Positions 43,742-51,680 of a stretch of 64,000 nucleotides of DNA are shown in pieces. Source of the stretch: Shewanella amazonensis SB2B (lineage in GTDB: Bacteria > Pseudomonadota > Gammaproteobacteria > Enterobacterales > Shewanellaceae); NCBI RefSeq assembly GCF_000015245.1, contig NC_008700.1:2176001-2240000 (forward strand). The letters are read 5' to 3'. The notes below the pieces were generated by a model that had not been told where the DNA came from, did not search any database, and was given only the letters and a program-made list of their open reading frames with translations. A program made the translations under genes and the position numbers. The stretch's first letter is position 1. Each line of letters opens with the position of its first letter.

Positions 43742-44254
43742 TCAAACCATTGCCATCAGGTTTCGATTGTCTGCGTGCTCCATCAGTTTTCCGAGTGCAC
43801 GCTGCGCTTCAAGGATGTCGTTAAAATGTTGGTGTGTGGGTAAGGCCGGCCGCGCGTCAGAATAGTAGCGACGCTGCACAGTGTGTGAGCAGTTATTCAA
43901 CGCAATTAACATATCAGCAGGAAGGTCGCCGCGGATGACGACAGGTTCGGGCAAGAGTGCCTGACTTAAATGAAATGCCTTTTTACCAAAGGTTCTGAAG
44001 ACACCACTGTTATCCATACAGTCTTCAGCCCCGGGTTTGGCGACCAGAGGCTGTTGGGGTGGCAGCTCAAAATGTTTTTGCAGCTTTTGCTCAACCGATT
44101 CGTCGCCGGATAAGCAAAACTCTGCAAAATCACGGGCATCCTGGGACAACATTGCCAATATCAAGCCAAAATCGCCCCTGCGCCCCTCTTCAACAGCACG
44201 GGCAAGGCGGTCTCCTACTTGACTTTCATTGACTAAACCAGCAGCAATCTGCAT
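43742..44254 (-). CDS. VC2046/SO_2500-type protein
   Basis: A 170-residue soluble, helix-rich protein. Stretches such as GRRGDFGLILAMLSQDARDFAEF fit, from memory, the VC2046/SO_2500 family of Vibrio and Shewanella. Function unknown. It lies upstream of, and divergent from, the tRNA-Tyr array. Confidence 0.7.
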   Translation of the reverse strand: MQIAAGLVNESQVGDRLARAVEEGRRGDFGLILAMLSQDARDFAEFCLSGDESVEQKLQKHFELPPQQPLVAKPGAEDCMDNSGVFRTFGKKAFHLSQALLPEPVVIRGDLPADMLIALNNCSHTVQRRYYSDARPALPTHQHFNDILEAQRALGKLMEHADNRNLMAMV

Positions 44255-44335
44255 AAAAAAACATCACAAAAACAGGTCGTTGTCATTTAATCGACCAATC
44301 GGCGCCTAACTTTAGCCTTTTTTGCAAATTTAGCC

Positions 44336-44364
44336 TTTACATGACTATCGATTCTGCTTACTAT
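44336..44364 (+). promoter_or_regulatory. Promoter of the tRNA-Tyr array
   Basis: TTTACA (44336-44341), 17-bp spacer, TACTAT (44359-44364), then a GC-rich discriminator GGCCGCC typical of stringently controlled stable-RNA promoters. Confidence 0.8.
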
Positions 44365-44379
44365 GGCCGCCGCTGATGA

Positions 44380-44464
44380 GGAGGGGTTCCCGAGTGGCCA
44401 AAGGGATCAGACTGTAAATCTGACGGCTCCGCCTTCGAAGGTTCGAATCCTTCTCCCTCCACCA
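44380..44464 (+). tRNA. tyrT: tRNA-Tyr (GTA), copy 1
   Basis: An 85-nt class II tRNA with long variable arm, encoded CCA, and anticodon GTA in CTGTAAAT. Confidence 0.98.
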
Positions 44465-44501
44465 CTTCAGCAACGCAAAAAATGTAAAGCAAGAAACTCG
44501 T

Positions 44502-44586
44502 GGAGGGGTTCCCGAGTGGCCAAAGGGATCAGACTGTAAATCTGACGGCTCCGCCTTCGAAGGTTCGAATCCTTCTCCCTCCACCA
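44502..44586 (+). tRNA. tyrT: tRNA-Tyr (GTA), copy 2
   Basis: Identical to copy 1 over all 85 nt, 37 nt downstream of it. Confidence 0.98.
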
Positions 44587-44613
44587 CTTGTTTCTTTCAC
44601 TTTACGCCATGAT

Positions 44614-44698
44614 GGAGGGGTTCCCGAGTGGCCAAAGGGATCAGACTGTAAATCTGACGGCTCCGCCTTCGAAGGTTCGAATCCTTCTCCCTCCACCA
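44614..44698 (+). tRNA. tyrT: tRNA-Tyr (GTA), copy 3
   Basis: Identical to copies 1 and 2; spacing from copy 2 is 27 nt. The spacers differ from each other. Confidence 0.98.
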
Positions 44699-44854
44699 TC
44701 TTCTTTGCCTTGGCCGGCAGAATCTGTTGTAACTCACCTCGCAAGTCTTTAATCTCCAAATGCAATAATCTCTGTCAGTTTTGATCCTGACGCTGTGAAA
44801 TCCTGTTGATTTTTCATATTATCCAAGCTCGTATTGCAAAACACAGGACTCCCC

Positions 44855-45925
44855 ATGAGCCTCCCCATTTGCACTAATTGGGTAGCCAATGCCATCGGCA
44901 AAATTGAAGCCGACTTTCAGCGCAGCGCCGACACCCACCTGATTAAGCTCGAATTACCGATGCTCGACGGCATCGATATCTATTTAAAAGACGAAAGCAC
45001 CCACCCCACCGGTAGCCTCAAACATCGTCTGGCCCGTTCATTGTTTCTGTACGCACTTTGCAATGGCTGGATTAAAGAAGGTACGTCGGTCATCGAGTCC
45101 TCATCCGGCAGCACTGCGGTGTCTGAGGCCTATTTTGCCCGCCTGCTCGGTTTACCCTTTATTGCGGTGATGCCAAAGAGCACCGCCAAGCGCAAAATCG
45201 AACAAATTGAGTTTTACGGCGGACGTTGCCATTTTGTTGAACATTCCAGCGAGATTTACGCCGAGTCAGAGAAACTCGCCAAAGAACTGGGTGGCCACTA
45301 CATGGATCAGTTCACCTACGCCGAACGGGCCACCGACTGGCGCGGCAACAACAACATTGCCAACGCTATTTTTGGCCAGATGGAGCGCGAACCCCATCCC
45401 ATCCCCAGCTGGATTGTGATGAGTCCCGGCACCGGTGGCACCTCGGCGACCATAGGTCGCTATATCCGCTATCAGCGCCTCGCCACTAAATTGCTGGTGG
45501 TCGACCCGCAGCACTCGGTGTTTTACGACTACTTCAAAACCGGTGACGCCGGTATTACCTGTGAAAAAGGCAGCTGTATTGAAGGCATTGGTCGCCCCAG
45601 GGTGGAGCCTTCCTTTATTCCAGGCGTGGTGGATGAGATGCTTAAAGTCGCGGATGTGGACTCCATCGCCACCATGTATTGGCTCGAAGCCTTAATCGGC
45701 CGTAAAACCGGCCCCTCTACAGGCACTAACCTCTATGGCGCACTGAAACTGGCTTCCCAAATGAAGGCCCGCGGCGAAACCGGCAGTATCGTTACGCTTA
45801 TCTGCGATCCGGGCGAACGGTATCTGGATACCTACTACAACAGCGACTGGGTAAGTTCGCACATTGGCGATATCACGGCAGCAAGTACGGCGCTTGCCGC
45901 CTTCAGTGAAAGTGGCAAGCTGTGA
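44855..45925 (+). CDS. PLP-dependent cysteine synthase-like enzyme
   Basis: A 356-residue fold-type II PLP enzyme. The PLP lysine is in PTGSLKHRLA, with the substrate loop ESSSGSTAVSEAYFAR and the phosphate-binding GTGGTSATIGRYIR. It resembles cysteine synthase-like proteins that may act as cysteine desulfhydrases or cystathionine-type synthases. The exact substrate is not clear. Start chosen at the ATG at 44855 with AGGA upstream. A strong terminator follows. Confidence 0.82.
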   Translation: MSLPICTNWVANAIGKIEADFQRSADTHLIKLELPMLDGIDIYLKDESTHPTGSLKHRLARSLFLYALCNGWIKEGTSVIESSSGSTAVSEAYFARLLGLPFIAVMPKSTAKRKIEQIEFYGGRCHFVEHSSEIYAESEKLAKELGGHYMDQFTYAERATDWRGNNNIANAIFGQMEREPHPIPSWIVMSPGTGGTSATIGRYIRYQRLATKLLVVDPQHSVFYDYFKTGDAGITCEKGSCIEGIGRPRVEPSFIPGVVDEMLKVADVDSIATMYWLEALIGRKTGPSTGTNLYGALKLASQMKARGETGSIVTLICDPGERYLDTYYNSDWVSSHIGDITAASTALAAFSESGKL

Positions 45926-45940
45926 GTTCCTGATGCCCCA

Positions 45941-45970
45941 ATAAAAAAGCTCCCTCGGGAGCTTTTTTAT
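45941..45970. terminator. Bidirectional terminator between the PLP gene and queE
   Basis: AAAAAAGCTCCC-T-CGGGAGCTTTTTT. Confidence 0.93.
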
Positions 45971-46000
45971 TGGCACGACCGAAATGAGCGATTTACCAAA

Positions 46001-46672
46001 TTAATCGATATTCAAATACTTGTGGGTTTGAATAGACAGACGCCAATTACGTGCAATGCAGGTTTTCATGGCAAGCTCGGTGGCGCGGGGCTTTTGGCTG
46101 ATAGGCTGCAAACAAATGGTTTTGCCGCTGGTATCTATGCCTTCGAGCAGCGCATCGAGCTCATCGATATGCGCATCTGTGGCCACCGGATGTTTGATTT
46201 CATTGGCGCGAACGAGGGCCTGTTTCAGCACCGGGTAGCCACCTTTCATATTGATCTTGGGCGATACAGTCACATAGGTGCGGTCGGAGCAGTGCACCTC
46301 AAAGGTCCCGCTTGTTTCTATCTGGCAATGAAATCCCTCTGCTTCAAAGCCTTGGGTCAAATCGGTTAAATCGTGCATACAGGGCTCGCCGCCGGTGATC
46401 ACAACCAATTTGGCGGTAAAGCCCTTTTGATTAAATGCAGCAACCAAAGATGAGGCAGAATGCATAGCCCAGCGGCCTATGCTGCCGTCCACCTGAATGA
46501 CATCCGCTGGCGCCACTTTACTTTGCTCGAGTACATCCCAGGTTTGGGCGGTATCGCACCAGGGACAGGCTACCGGGCAGCCCTGCAGGCGCACGAAGAT
46601 AGCGGGCAGACCCGTATGGCTGCCTTCACCCTGAATGGTTTCAAAGACTTCGTTGATGGGATACTCGGTCAT
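46001..46672 (-). CDS. queE: 7-carboxy-7-deazaguanine synthase QueE
   Basis: Radical-SAM enzyme of queuosine synthesis that makes 7-carboxy-7-deazaguanine. The 4Fe-4S motif is CPVACPWCD, an atypical CxxxCxxC form shared with E. coli. ITGGEPCMHDL and ETSGTFEVHC follow. Start at 46672 (MTEYPINEVF) gives 223 residues, the same as E. coli QueE. It diverges from queC. Confidence 0.95.
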   Translation of the reverse strand: MTEYPINEVFETIQGEGSHTGLPAIFVRLQGCPVACPWCDTAQTWDVLEQSKVAPADVIQVDGSIGRWAMHSASSLVAAFNQKGFTAKLVVITGGEPCMHDLTDLTQGFEAEGFHCQIETSGTFEVHCSDRTYVTVSPKINMKGGYPVLKQALVRANEIKHPVATDAHIDELDALLEGIDTSGKTICLQPISQKPRATELAMKTCIARNWRLSIQTHKYLNID

Positions 46673-46862
46673 CAGGACTCGCTCAGTTGGTGTCGTTGCC
46701 ATGGCTGGGCAACGACTGACATTCAATTCGGCCGGCTGTTATAGAAGATTTCAGCCGCAGATTCAAGGGAACTTTCACGCGCCGGAAACCAGCTACTTTG
46801 ATGCAGAACAGTTGCTGGGATACACTATATCCCCAAAAGTTTAACTCAGTATCGGTTTTTCC

Positions 46863-47555
46863 ATGTCCAAAGCAGTTGTCGTGTTCAGTGGTGGTCAGGA
46901 TTCCACTACCTGTCTGGTGCAGGCTCTGTCTCAATTTGATGAAGTGCATGCCATTACCTTCGATTATGGTCAGCGCCACAGTGAAGAAATTGAAGTCGCC
47001 AAAGCGCTGACAAGCGAGCTTGGCTGTGCGTCCCACAAAATAATGGACGTGTCTTTGCTGGGCGAGCTTGCCATCAGTGCCCTCACCCGTGACGCCATCC
47101 CGGTTTCCCACGAACTAATGGACAACGGCCTGCCCAATACCTTCGTACCTGGTCGCAATATCCTGTTTTTAACCCTGGCTGGGATTTACGCCTATCAGCT
47201 CGGCGCCGATACAGTGATAACCGGCGTATGTGAGACCGACTTTTCAGGCTACCCCGATTGCCGCAATGACTTCATCAAAGCCATGGAGCAAGCATTGAAC
47301 CTGGGGATGGACAAGCAGCTTAACATCCACACGCCGCTGATGTGGCTCAATAAAGCCGAAACCTGGGCGCTTGCCGACCGTTACGGCAAACTCGAACTGG
47401 TACGTAACCACACCCTGACCTGTTACAACGGCATCCGTGGCGATGGTTGCGGAGACTGCCCTGCCTGTCACTTGCGTAAACGTGGCCTTGAGGACTACCT
47501 GAGTAATCGCGATGCAGTAAACGCTGAGCTAACCAAGAAGACAGGCGCCAATTGA
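46863..47555 (+). CDS. queC: 7-cyano-7-deazaguanine synthase QueC
   Basis: ATP-dependent enzyme forming preQ0 from the QueE product. PP-loop SGGQDSTTCL at residues 9-18, and the zinc site CGDCPACHLR near the end. 230 residues, typical. No clear ribosome site precedes the ATG (CGGTTTTTCC). I see no preQ1 riboswitch in the 190 bp between queE and queC. Confidence 0.95.
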   Translation: MSKAVVVFSGGQDSTTCLVQALSQFDEVHAITFDYGQRHSEEIEVAKALTSELGCASHKIMDVSLLGELAISALTRDAIPVSHELMDNGLPNTFVPGRNILFLTLAGIYAYQLGADTVITGVCETDFSGYPDCRNDFIKAMEQALNLGMDKQLNIHTPLMWLNKAETWALADRYGKLELVRNHTLTCYNGIRGDGCGDCPACHLRKRGLEDYLSNRDAVNAELTKKTGAN

Positions 47556-48169
47556 GTCCAACGCCACTCTCAAATCTATTGCCATCAATAGACAAGCAGC
47601 TGGTGATGGTTGGCGCGCTCTTGTCAGCGCTGTGCGCCGCGCTCTATTTATTGCCCATTGATTCACAGCTTAACTGGCAACGAAGCCAAATTGGTGCAGG
47701 CGAATATTGGCGCCTTATTAGCGGTAATCTGCTGCACACCAATCACTGGCACCTGCTGATGAACCTGGCAGGGTTCTGGGTGATTTTAAGCCTGCATCAT
47801 TTTCATTACCGTGCAACCGGGCTCCTGTTGCTGCTGTTTGCACTCTGTCTTGGTGAAGGGGTTGGCCTGTACCTATGTTACCCAAGCCTTCACGCTTATG
47901 TTGGCCTGAGCGGTATCTTGCACGGCCTCTTTGCCTTCGGCTCCCTGATGGATATCGAGCGCGGGCTTAGATCCGGCTGGCTGCTCCTGCTTGGTCTGGG
48001 GTTGAAAGTAGGATACGAGCAGTATTTTGGCGCCAGCAGCGATGTGGCAAGCCTGATTGGTGCCAGAGTCGCCACCGAATCGCATCTGGTGGGCGCACTG
48101 GTTGGCACTGTGCTGGGCGCAGCCTATCTGGCGGTGAGGAAATTGAAACAAGCTAAGGTTTATGGGTAA
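47552..48169 (+). CDS. rrtA: Rhombosortase (rhomboid-family intramembrane protease)
   Basis: A 205-residue protein with about six membrane segments. The serine protease motif GLSGILHG (Ser nucleophile) and a C-terminal His in ESHLVGALVG fit rhombosortases, which process GlyGly-CTERM proteins. It starts at a TTG that overlaps the queC TGA by three bases, so translation may be coupled. No GlyGly-CTERM substrate is encoded in this window; substrates would be elsewhere. Confidence 0.82.
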   Translation: MSPTPLSNLLPSIDKQLVMVGALLSALCAALYLLPIDSQLNWQRSQIGAGEYWRLISGNLLHTNHWHLLMNLAGFWVILSLHHFHYRATGLLLLLFALCLGEGVGLYLCYPSLHAYVGLSGILHGLFAFGSLMDIERGLRSGWLLLLGLGLKVGYEQYFGASSDVASLIGARVATESHLVGALVGTVLGAAYLAVRKLKQAKVYG

Positions 48170-48196
48170 ATCGGGATGCCGCTTGTATCTAATACT

Positions 48197-48222
48197 GAAA
48201 ACGCGCCACAAGGCGCGTTTTC
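48197..48222. terminator. Terminator between rrtA and uvrB
   Basis: GAAAACGCGCC-ACAA-GGCGCGTTTTC, symmetric, with a four-T tract on each strand. Confidence 0.8.
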
Positions 48223-48266
48223 CATTGTTGGACGTGCAGGCTGCTGCGTCAGGGGTGACGGCAAGC

Positions 48267-50285
48267 TCAAGCTTCCAGCAACTGCTGGCGTAGCCCATGG
48301 ATTTCATCCCGAAGCGCAGCAGCCTGTTCAAATTCCAGATCCCGGGCGTGCTGATGCATCTGTTTTTCAAGCGCATCTATGGTTACGGCAATCTGATGCG
48401 GGTCTTGCCTCATCGACGGTTTACCTACATCCCTGCTTCGACCTGATGCCTTGACGGCGCCGCGGCTTGGCGCAGACCTCTCACCTACGTCCATCACATC
48501 GGTGATTTTCTTCACCACGCCGCGGGGGATGATGCCGTGCTCCTCGTTGAACTGCATCTGCTTGGTGCGGCGCCGCTCCGTTTCCGCCATGGCACGGGCC
48601 ATGGAGTCAGTAATACGGTCGGCGTAGAGAATCACTTTGCCATTCACGTTACGGGCTGCGCGGCCTATGGTCTGAATAAGCGAACGTTCGGAGCGCAAAA
48701 AGCCTTCTTTATCGGCATCGAGAATACACACCAGAGACACTTCCGGCATGTCGAGACCTTCCCTGAGCAGGTTAATGCCTACCAGTACATCGAACACCCC
48801 GAGCCGCAGATCGCGGATGATTTCCATCCGCTCCACGGTATCAATATCCGAGTGCAGATAGCGCACTTTAACGCCGTGTTCATCGAGGTAATCGGTGAGA
48901 TCTTCTGCCATCCGCTTGGTGAGTGTGGTCACCAGCACCCGTTCATTGACTGCCACCCGCTTGGCAACTTCTGAGAGTAGGTCGTCAACCTGAATGGCCA
49001 CCGGGCGTACTTCCAGCTCGGGGTCAATCAGACCAGTAGGGCGCACTACCTGCTCGGCGATATCATCCCCGCTTTTCTCCAGCTCATACTTCCCGGGCGT
49101 GGCCGAAACGAAAATCGTCTGCGGCATCAGGGATTCAAACTCTTCAAACTTAAGGGGCCGGTTATCCAGTGCCGAGGGCAAACGGAAACCATACTCCACC
49201 AGGGTGGTTTTACGAGAGCGGTCACCCTTATACATGGCACCAATCTGCGGCACAGTGTTGTGGGATTCATCGATTATCATCAGACCATCGGCAGGCAGAT
49301 AGTCCAGCAGGGTTGGCGGCCCTTCCCCTTCGGCACGGCCCGACAGATAACGGGAGTAGTTTTCAATCCCCGAGCAGTATCCCAACTCTGTCATCATTTC
49401 CACATCATACTGAACCCGCTCGGTAATACGCTGAGCTTCAATGAGTTTGTGGTTATCCAAAAACTGCTGTTTGCGCACCCTCAGTTCGTCTTTAATCTGG
49501 TCAATGGCTTCGAGGATTTTCTCACGCGGCGTCACATAGTGGGTTTTTGGGTACACGGTGGCACGAGCCAGACGTTTGGTGACCTGCCCCGTGAGTGGGT
49601 CAAATTCGCTGATGCGCTCAATCTCATCGTCGAACAATTCAACCCGGATGGCATCCCGCTCCGAATCCGCCGGAAAGATATCAATGACCTCTCCACGCAC
49701 CCTAAAGGTGCCCCGCTGCAAGTCGATGTCGTTACGGCTGTATTGCAGTTCACTGAGGCGTCTTAAGATGTCGCGCTGGCCCATAAAGTCACCCTGGCGC
49801 AAATGCAGCAACATCTTCATATAAGAGTCTGGATCACCCAAACCATAAATCGCGGACACAGACGCGACAATGATGACATCACGGCGTTCAAGTAAGGCCT
49901 TGGTCGCCGACAGACGCATTTGTTCGATATGGGCGTTTACCGAGGCATCTTTCTCAATAAAGGTATTGGATGCCGGCACATAGGCTTCCGGCTGATAGTA
50001 GTCATAGTAAGAAACGAAGTATTCCACCGCATTATTGGGAAAGAATTCTTTCATCTCCCCATAGAGCTGCGCCGCCAGTGTCTTATTGGGCGCCATGATA
50101 ATGGTCGGGCGCCCCAGGGTGGCAATAACATTGGCCACGGTAAAGGTCTTGCCAGAGCCTGTTACCCCGAGCAAAGTCTGACAGGCGAGCCCTGACTCAA
50201 GCCCATCAATCAGTTTGGCGATAGCTGTAGGCTGGTCACCTGCGGGTGAATAGTGGGAAGAAAGTTGAAAAACTTGCTCAGACAC
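48267..50285 (-). CDS. uvrB: Excinuclease ABC subunit B (UvrB)
   Basis: A 672-residue DNA-damage-binding helicase-like subunit of nucleotide excision repair. Walker A GVTGSGKTFT near residue 45, beta-hairpin EYFVSYYDYYQPEAYVP, DEAD-type IIDESHN, helicase motif VI QTIGRAARN and a C-terminal UVR domain. Start is a GTG at 50285, giving E. coli length (673). AAGGAC lies upstream. I recognise no SOS box in its upstream region. Confidence 0.96.
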   Translation of the reverse strand: MSEQVFQLSSHYSPAGDQPTAIAKLIDGLESGLACQTLLGVTGSGKTFTVANVIATLGRPTIIMAPNKTLAAQLYGEMKEFFPNNAVEYFVSYYDYYQPEAYVPASNTFIEKDASVNAHIEQMRLSATKALLERRDVIIVASVSAIYGLGDPDSYMKMLLHLRQGDFMGQRDILRRLSELQYSRNDIDLQRGTFRVRGEVIDIFPADSERDAIRVELFDDEIERISEFDPLTGQVTKRLARATVYPKTHYVTPREKILEAIDQIKDELRVRKQQFLDNHKLIEAQRITERVQYDVEMMTELGYCSGIENYSRYLSGRAEGEGPPTLLDYLPADGLMIIDESHNTVPQIGAMYKGDRSRKTTLVEYGFRLPSALDNRPLKFEEFESLMPQTIFVSATPGKYELEKSGDDIAEQVVRPTGLIDPELEVRPVAIQVDDLLSEVAKRVAVNERVLVTTLTKRMAEDLTDYLDEHGVKVRYLHSDIDTVERMEIIRDLRLGVFDVLVGINLLREGLDMPEVSLVCILDADKEGFLRSERSLIQTIGRAARNVNGKVILYADRITDSMARAMAETERRRTKQMQFNEEHGIIPRGVVKKITDVMDVGERSAPSRGAVKASGRSRDVGKPSMRQDPHQIAVTIDALEKQMHQHARDLEFEQAAALRDEIHGLRQQLLEA

Positions 50286-50659
50286 AGAAAAGTTTGTCCT
50301 TGTTAAGCCGGGCACCTAGTGTAAACCAGTGCACCTTAGACGCCAACAGCACTCGGTCAGCAGGATATGCTCCTTAGCTAATACAGTATTTTGTAACTCA
50401 CTGACATACCACTACAGGCTGGTGCCTTTTGCTTATTTGGTACGTGAGTACGGCATTCGGCAACAAATTCATGCACACTTTTTATGTTGTCGTGTCTCTA
50501 CAATTTTCACCCGTAATGGTTTTACAATCCATCTACTACCACAAACAACTTGACATTGATTTTATTGAATATTTTGTCATCGCACTGTGAAGGTGCATTT
50601 TAAGACAAATCCAGATTACATGCGGGTTTGCGGCATCATTTATCATGAAACTCACAGGC

Positions 50660-50683
50660 TTATCCACAGAAATTGTGGAAAAG
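50660..50683. promoter_or_regulatory. Pair of inverted DnaA-box-like sequences
   Basis: TTATCCACA (50660-50668) is the perfect DnaA box. TGTGGAAAA (50675-50683) is the reverse of a TTTTCCACA box, six bases away. Function unknown. Confidence 0.4.
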
Positions 50684-50972
50684 TACCTGAAACCCTGACG
50701 GGGCGTGGCTTTGGTTAGGGTTCCTCTGGGGAGGGCAATCCGAGAGGCTGTTTGTAATTAAACTACATCTGTAATTGCCTCATCCGTGCATTTGCGCACC
50801 TATTCTTAATAGCTCGGTGTTTCTGATGCTACTTTCCGCTCTGGAATGAGAGTTTCGCGCAGCAAAACAGTCACTTGCTGGGCAAAAGCTGTACACTGTG
50901 TCGATTTTCGCATCACGATGCACATTAGATGAGCACTTAACGACTTAATCACACTTTTTTTGGTTTCCAGCG

Positions 50973-51001
50973 TTGACTCATCAAGCCACCCGTTTTACTA
51001 T
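50973..51001 (+). promoter_or_regulatory. Promoter of the tRNA-Asn array
   Basis: TTGACT (50973-50978), 17-bp spacer, TACTAT (50996-51001), GC-rich discriminator GCGCTCCG. Confidence 0.85.
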
Positions 51002-51038
51002 GCGCTCCGTTCTCAGCGAGCAGTTGTTTTACAACGAT

Positions 51039-51114
51039 TCCCCTGTAGTTCAGTCGGTAGAACGGCGGACTGTTAATCCGTATGTCACTGGTTCAAGTCC
51101 AGTCAGGGGAGCCA
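51039..51114 (+). tRNA. asnT: tRNA-Asn (GTT), copy 1
   Basis: A 76-nt cloverleaf with encoded CCA; acceptor TCCCCTG / CAGGGGA, anticodon GTT in CTGTTAATC. Confidence 0.98.
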
Positions 51115-51162
51115 CTCACTGAAACGCGCCTTTAACGGCATGAAGTTAATCGCAAAAATTGT

Positions 51163-51238
51163 TCCCCTGTAGTTCAGTCGGTAGAACGGCGGACTGTTAA
51201 TCCGTATGTCACTGGTTCAAGTCCAGTCAGGGGAGCCA
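51163..51238 (+). tRNA. asnT: tRNA-Asn (GTT), copy 2
   Basis: Identical to copy 1; followed by spacer ACTTCACAAGCGATTCAATC. Confidence 0.98.
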
Positions 51239-51261
51239 ACTTCACAAGCGATTCAATCTGT

Positions 51262-51337
51262 TCCCCTGTAGTTCAGTCGGTAGAACGGCGGACTGTTAAT
51301 CCGTATGTCACTGGTTCAAGTCCAGTCAGGGGAGCCA
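51262..51337 (+). tRNA. asnT: tRNA-Asn (GTT), copy 3
   Basis: Identical to the other copies. The spacers on both sides are the same except for one base (GATT versus GATA), so copies 2-4 arose by tandem duplication of a 99-bp unit. Confidence 0.98.
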
Positions 51338-51360
51338 ACTTCACAAGCGATACAATCTGT

Positions 51361-51436
51361 TCCCCTGTAGTTCAGTCGGTAGAACGGCGGACTGTTAATC
51401 CGTATGTCACTGGTTCAAGTCCAGTCAGGGGAGCCA
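51361..51436 (+). tRNA. asnT: tRNA-Asn (GTT), copy 4
   Basis: Identical to the other copies; starts 99 bp after copy 3. Confidence 0.98.
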
Positions 51437-51459
51437 ATCGCACTTCAGTTTTTTTCGAT

Positions 51460-51535
51460 TCCCCTGTAGTTCAGTCGGTAGAACGGCGGACTGTTAATCC
51501 GTATGTCACTGGTTCAAGTCCAGTCAGGGGAGCCA
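51460..51535 (+). tRNA. asnT: tRNA-Asn (GTT), copy 5
   Basis: Identical to the other copies; also 99 bp after the previous start but with a different spacer sequence. Confidence 0.98.
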
Positions 51536-51680
51536 TCGAAACTTTCTCCCATCCTCGCCTACTCTCGCTTTGCAAATCCTGTTGATTTGGATTTTGTTTT
51601 GTCAGCTTTGAGGTTACACTTTTCCCCGCTCTTCATATTCTTTAGCTAGAATTTTCAAAACGGCGTTAATGGAATTAGCC

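Larger units (their letters stand above)
50286..51038. other. Long intergenic stretch before the tRNA-Asn array
   Basis: No convincing gene in about 750 bases. It contains two DnaA-box-like sites (50660-50682) and the tRNA promoter. The stretch at about 50690-50790 is G-rich (GGGGCGTGGC, CTCTGGGGAGGG) and might encode an RNA, but I cannot name one. Confidence 0.5.

Noticed and set aside
46673..46862. preQ1 riboswitch between queE and queC
   Set aside because: I could not find the conserved preQ1 aptamer pattern or a plausible pseudoknot next to either start.
50329..50553. 74-codon frame upstream of uvrB as a gene
   Set aside because: No ribosome site, no recognisable domain, biased toward rare-looking composition; likely chance.
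50286..50600. SOS (LexA) box for uvrB
   Set aside because: No CTGT-N8-ACAG-like sequence; the closest candidates have wrong spacing.
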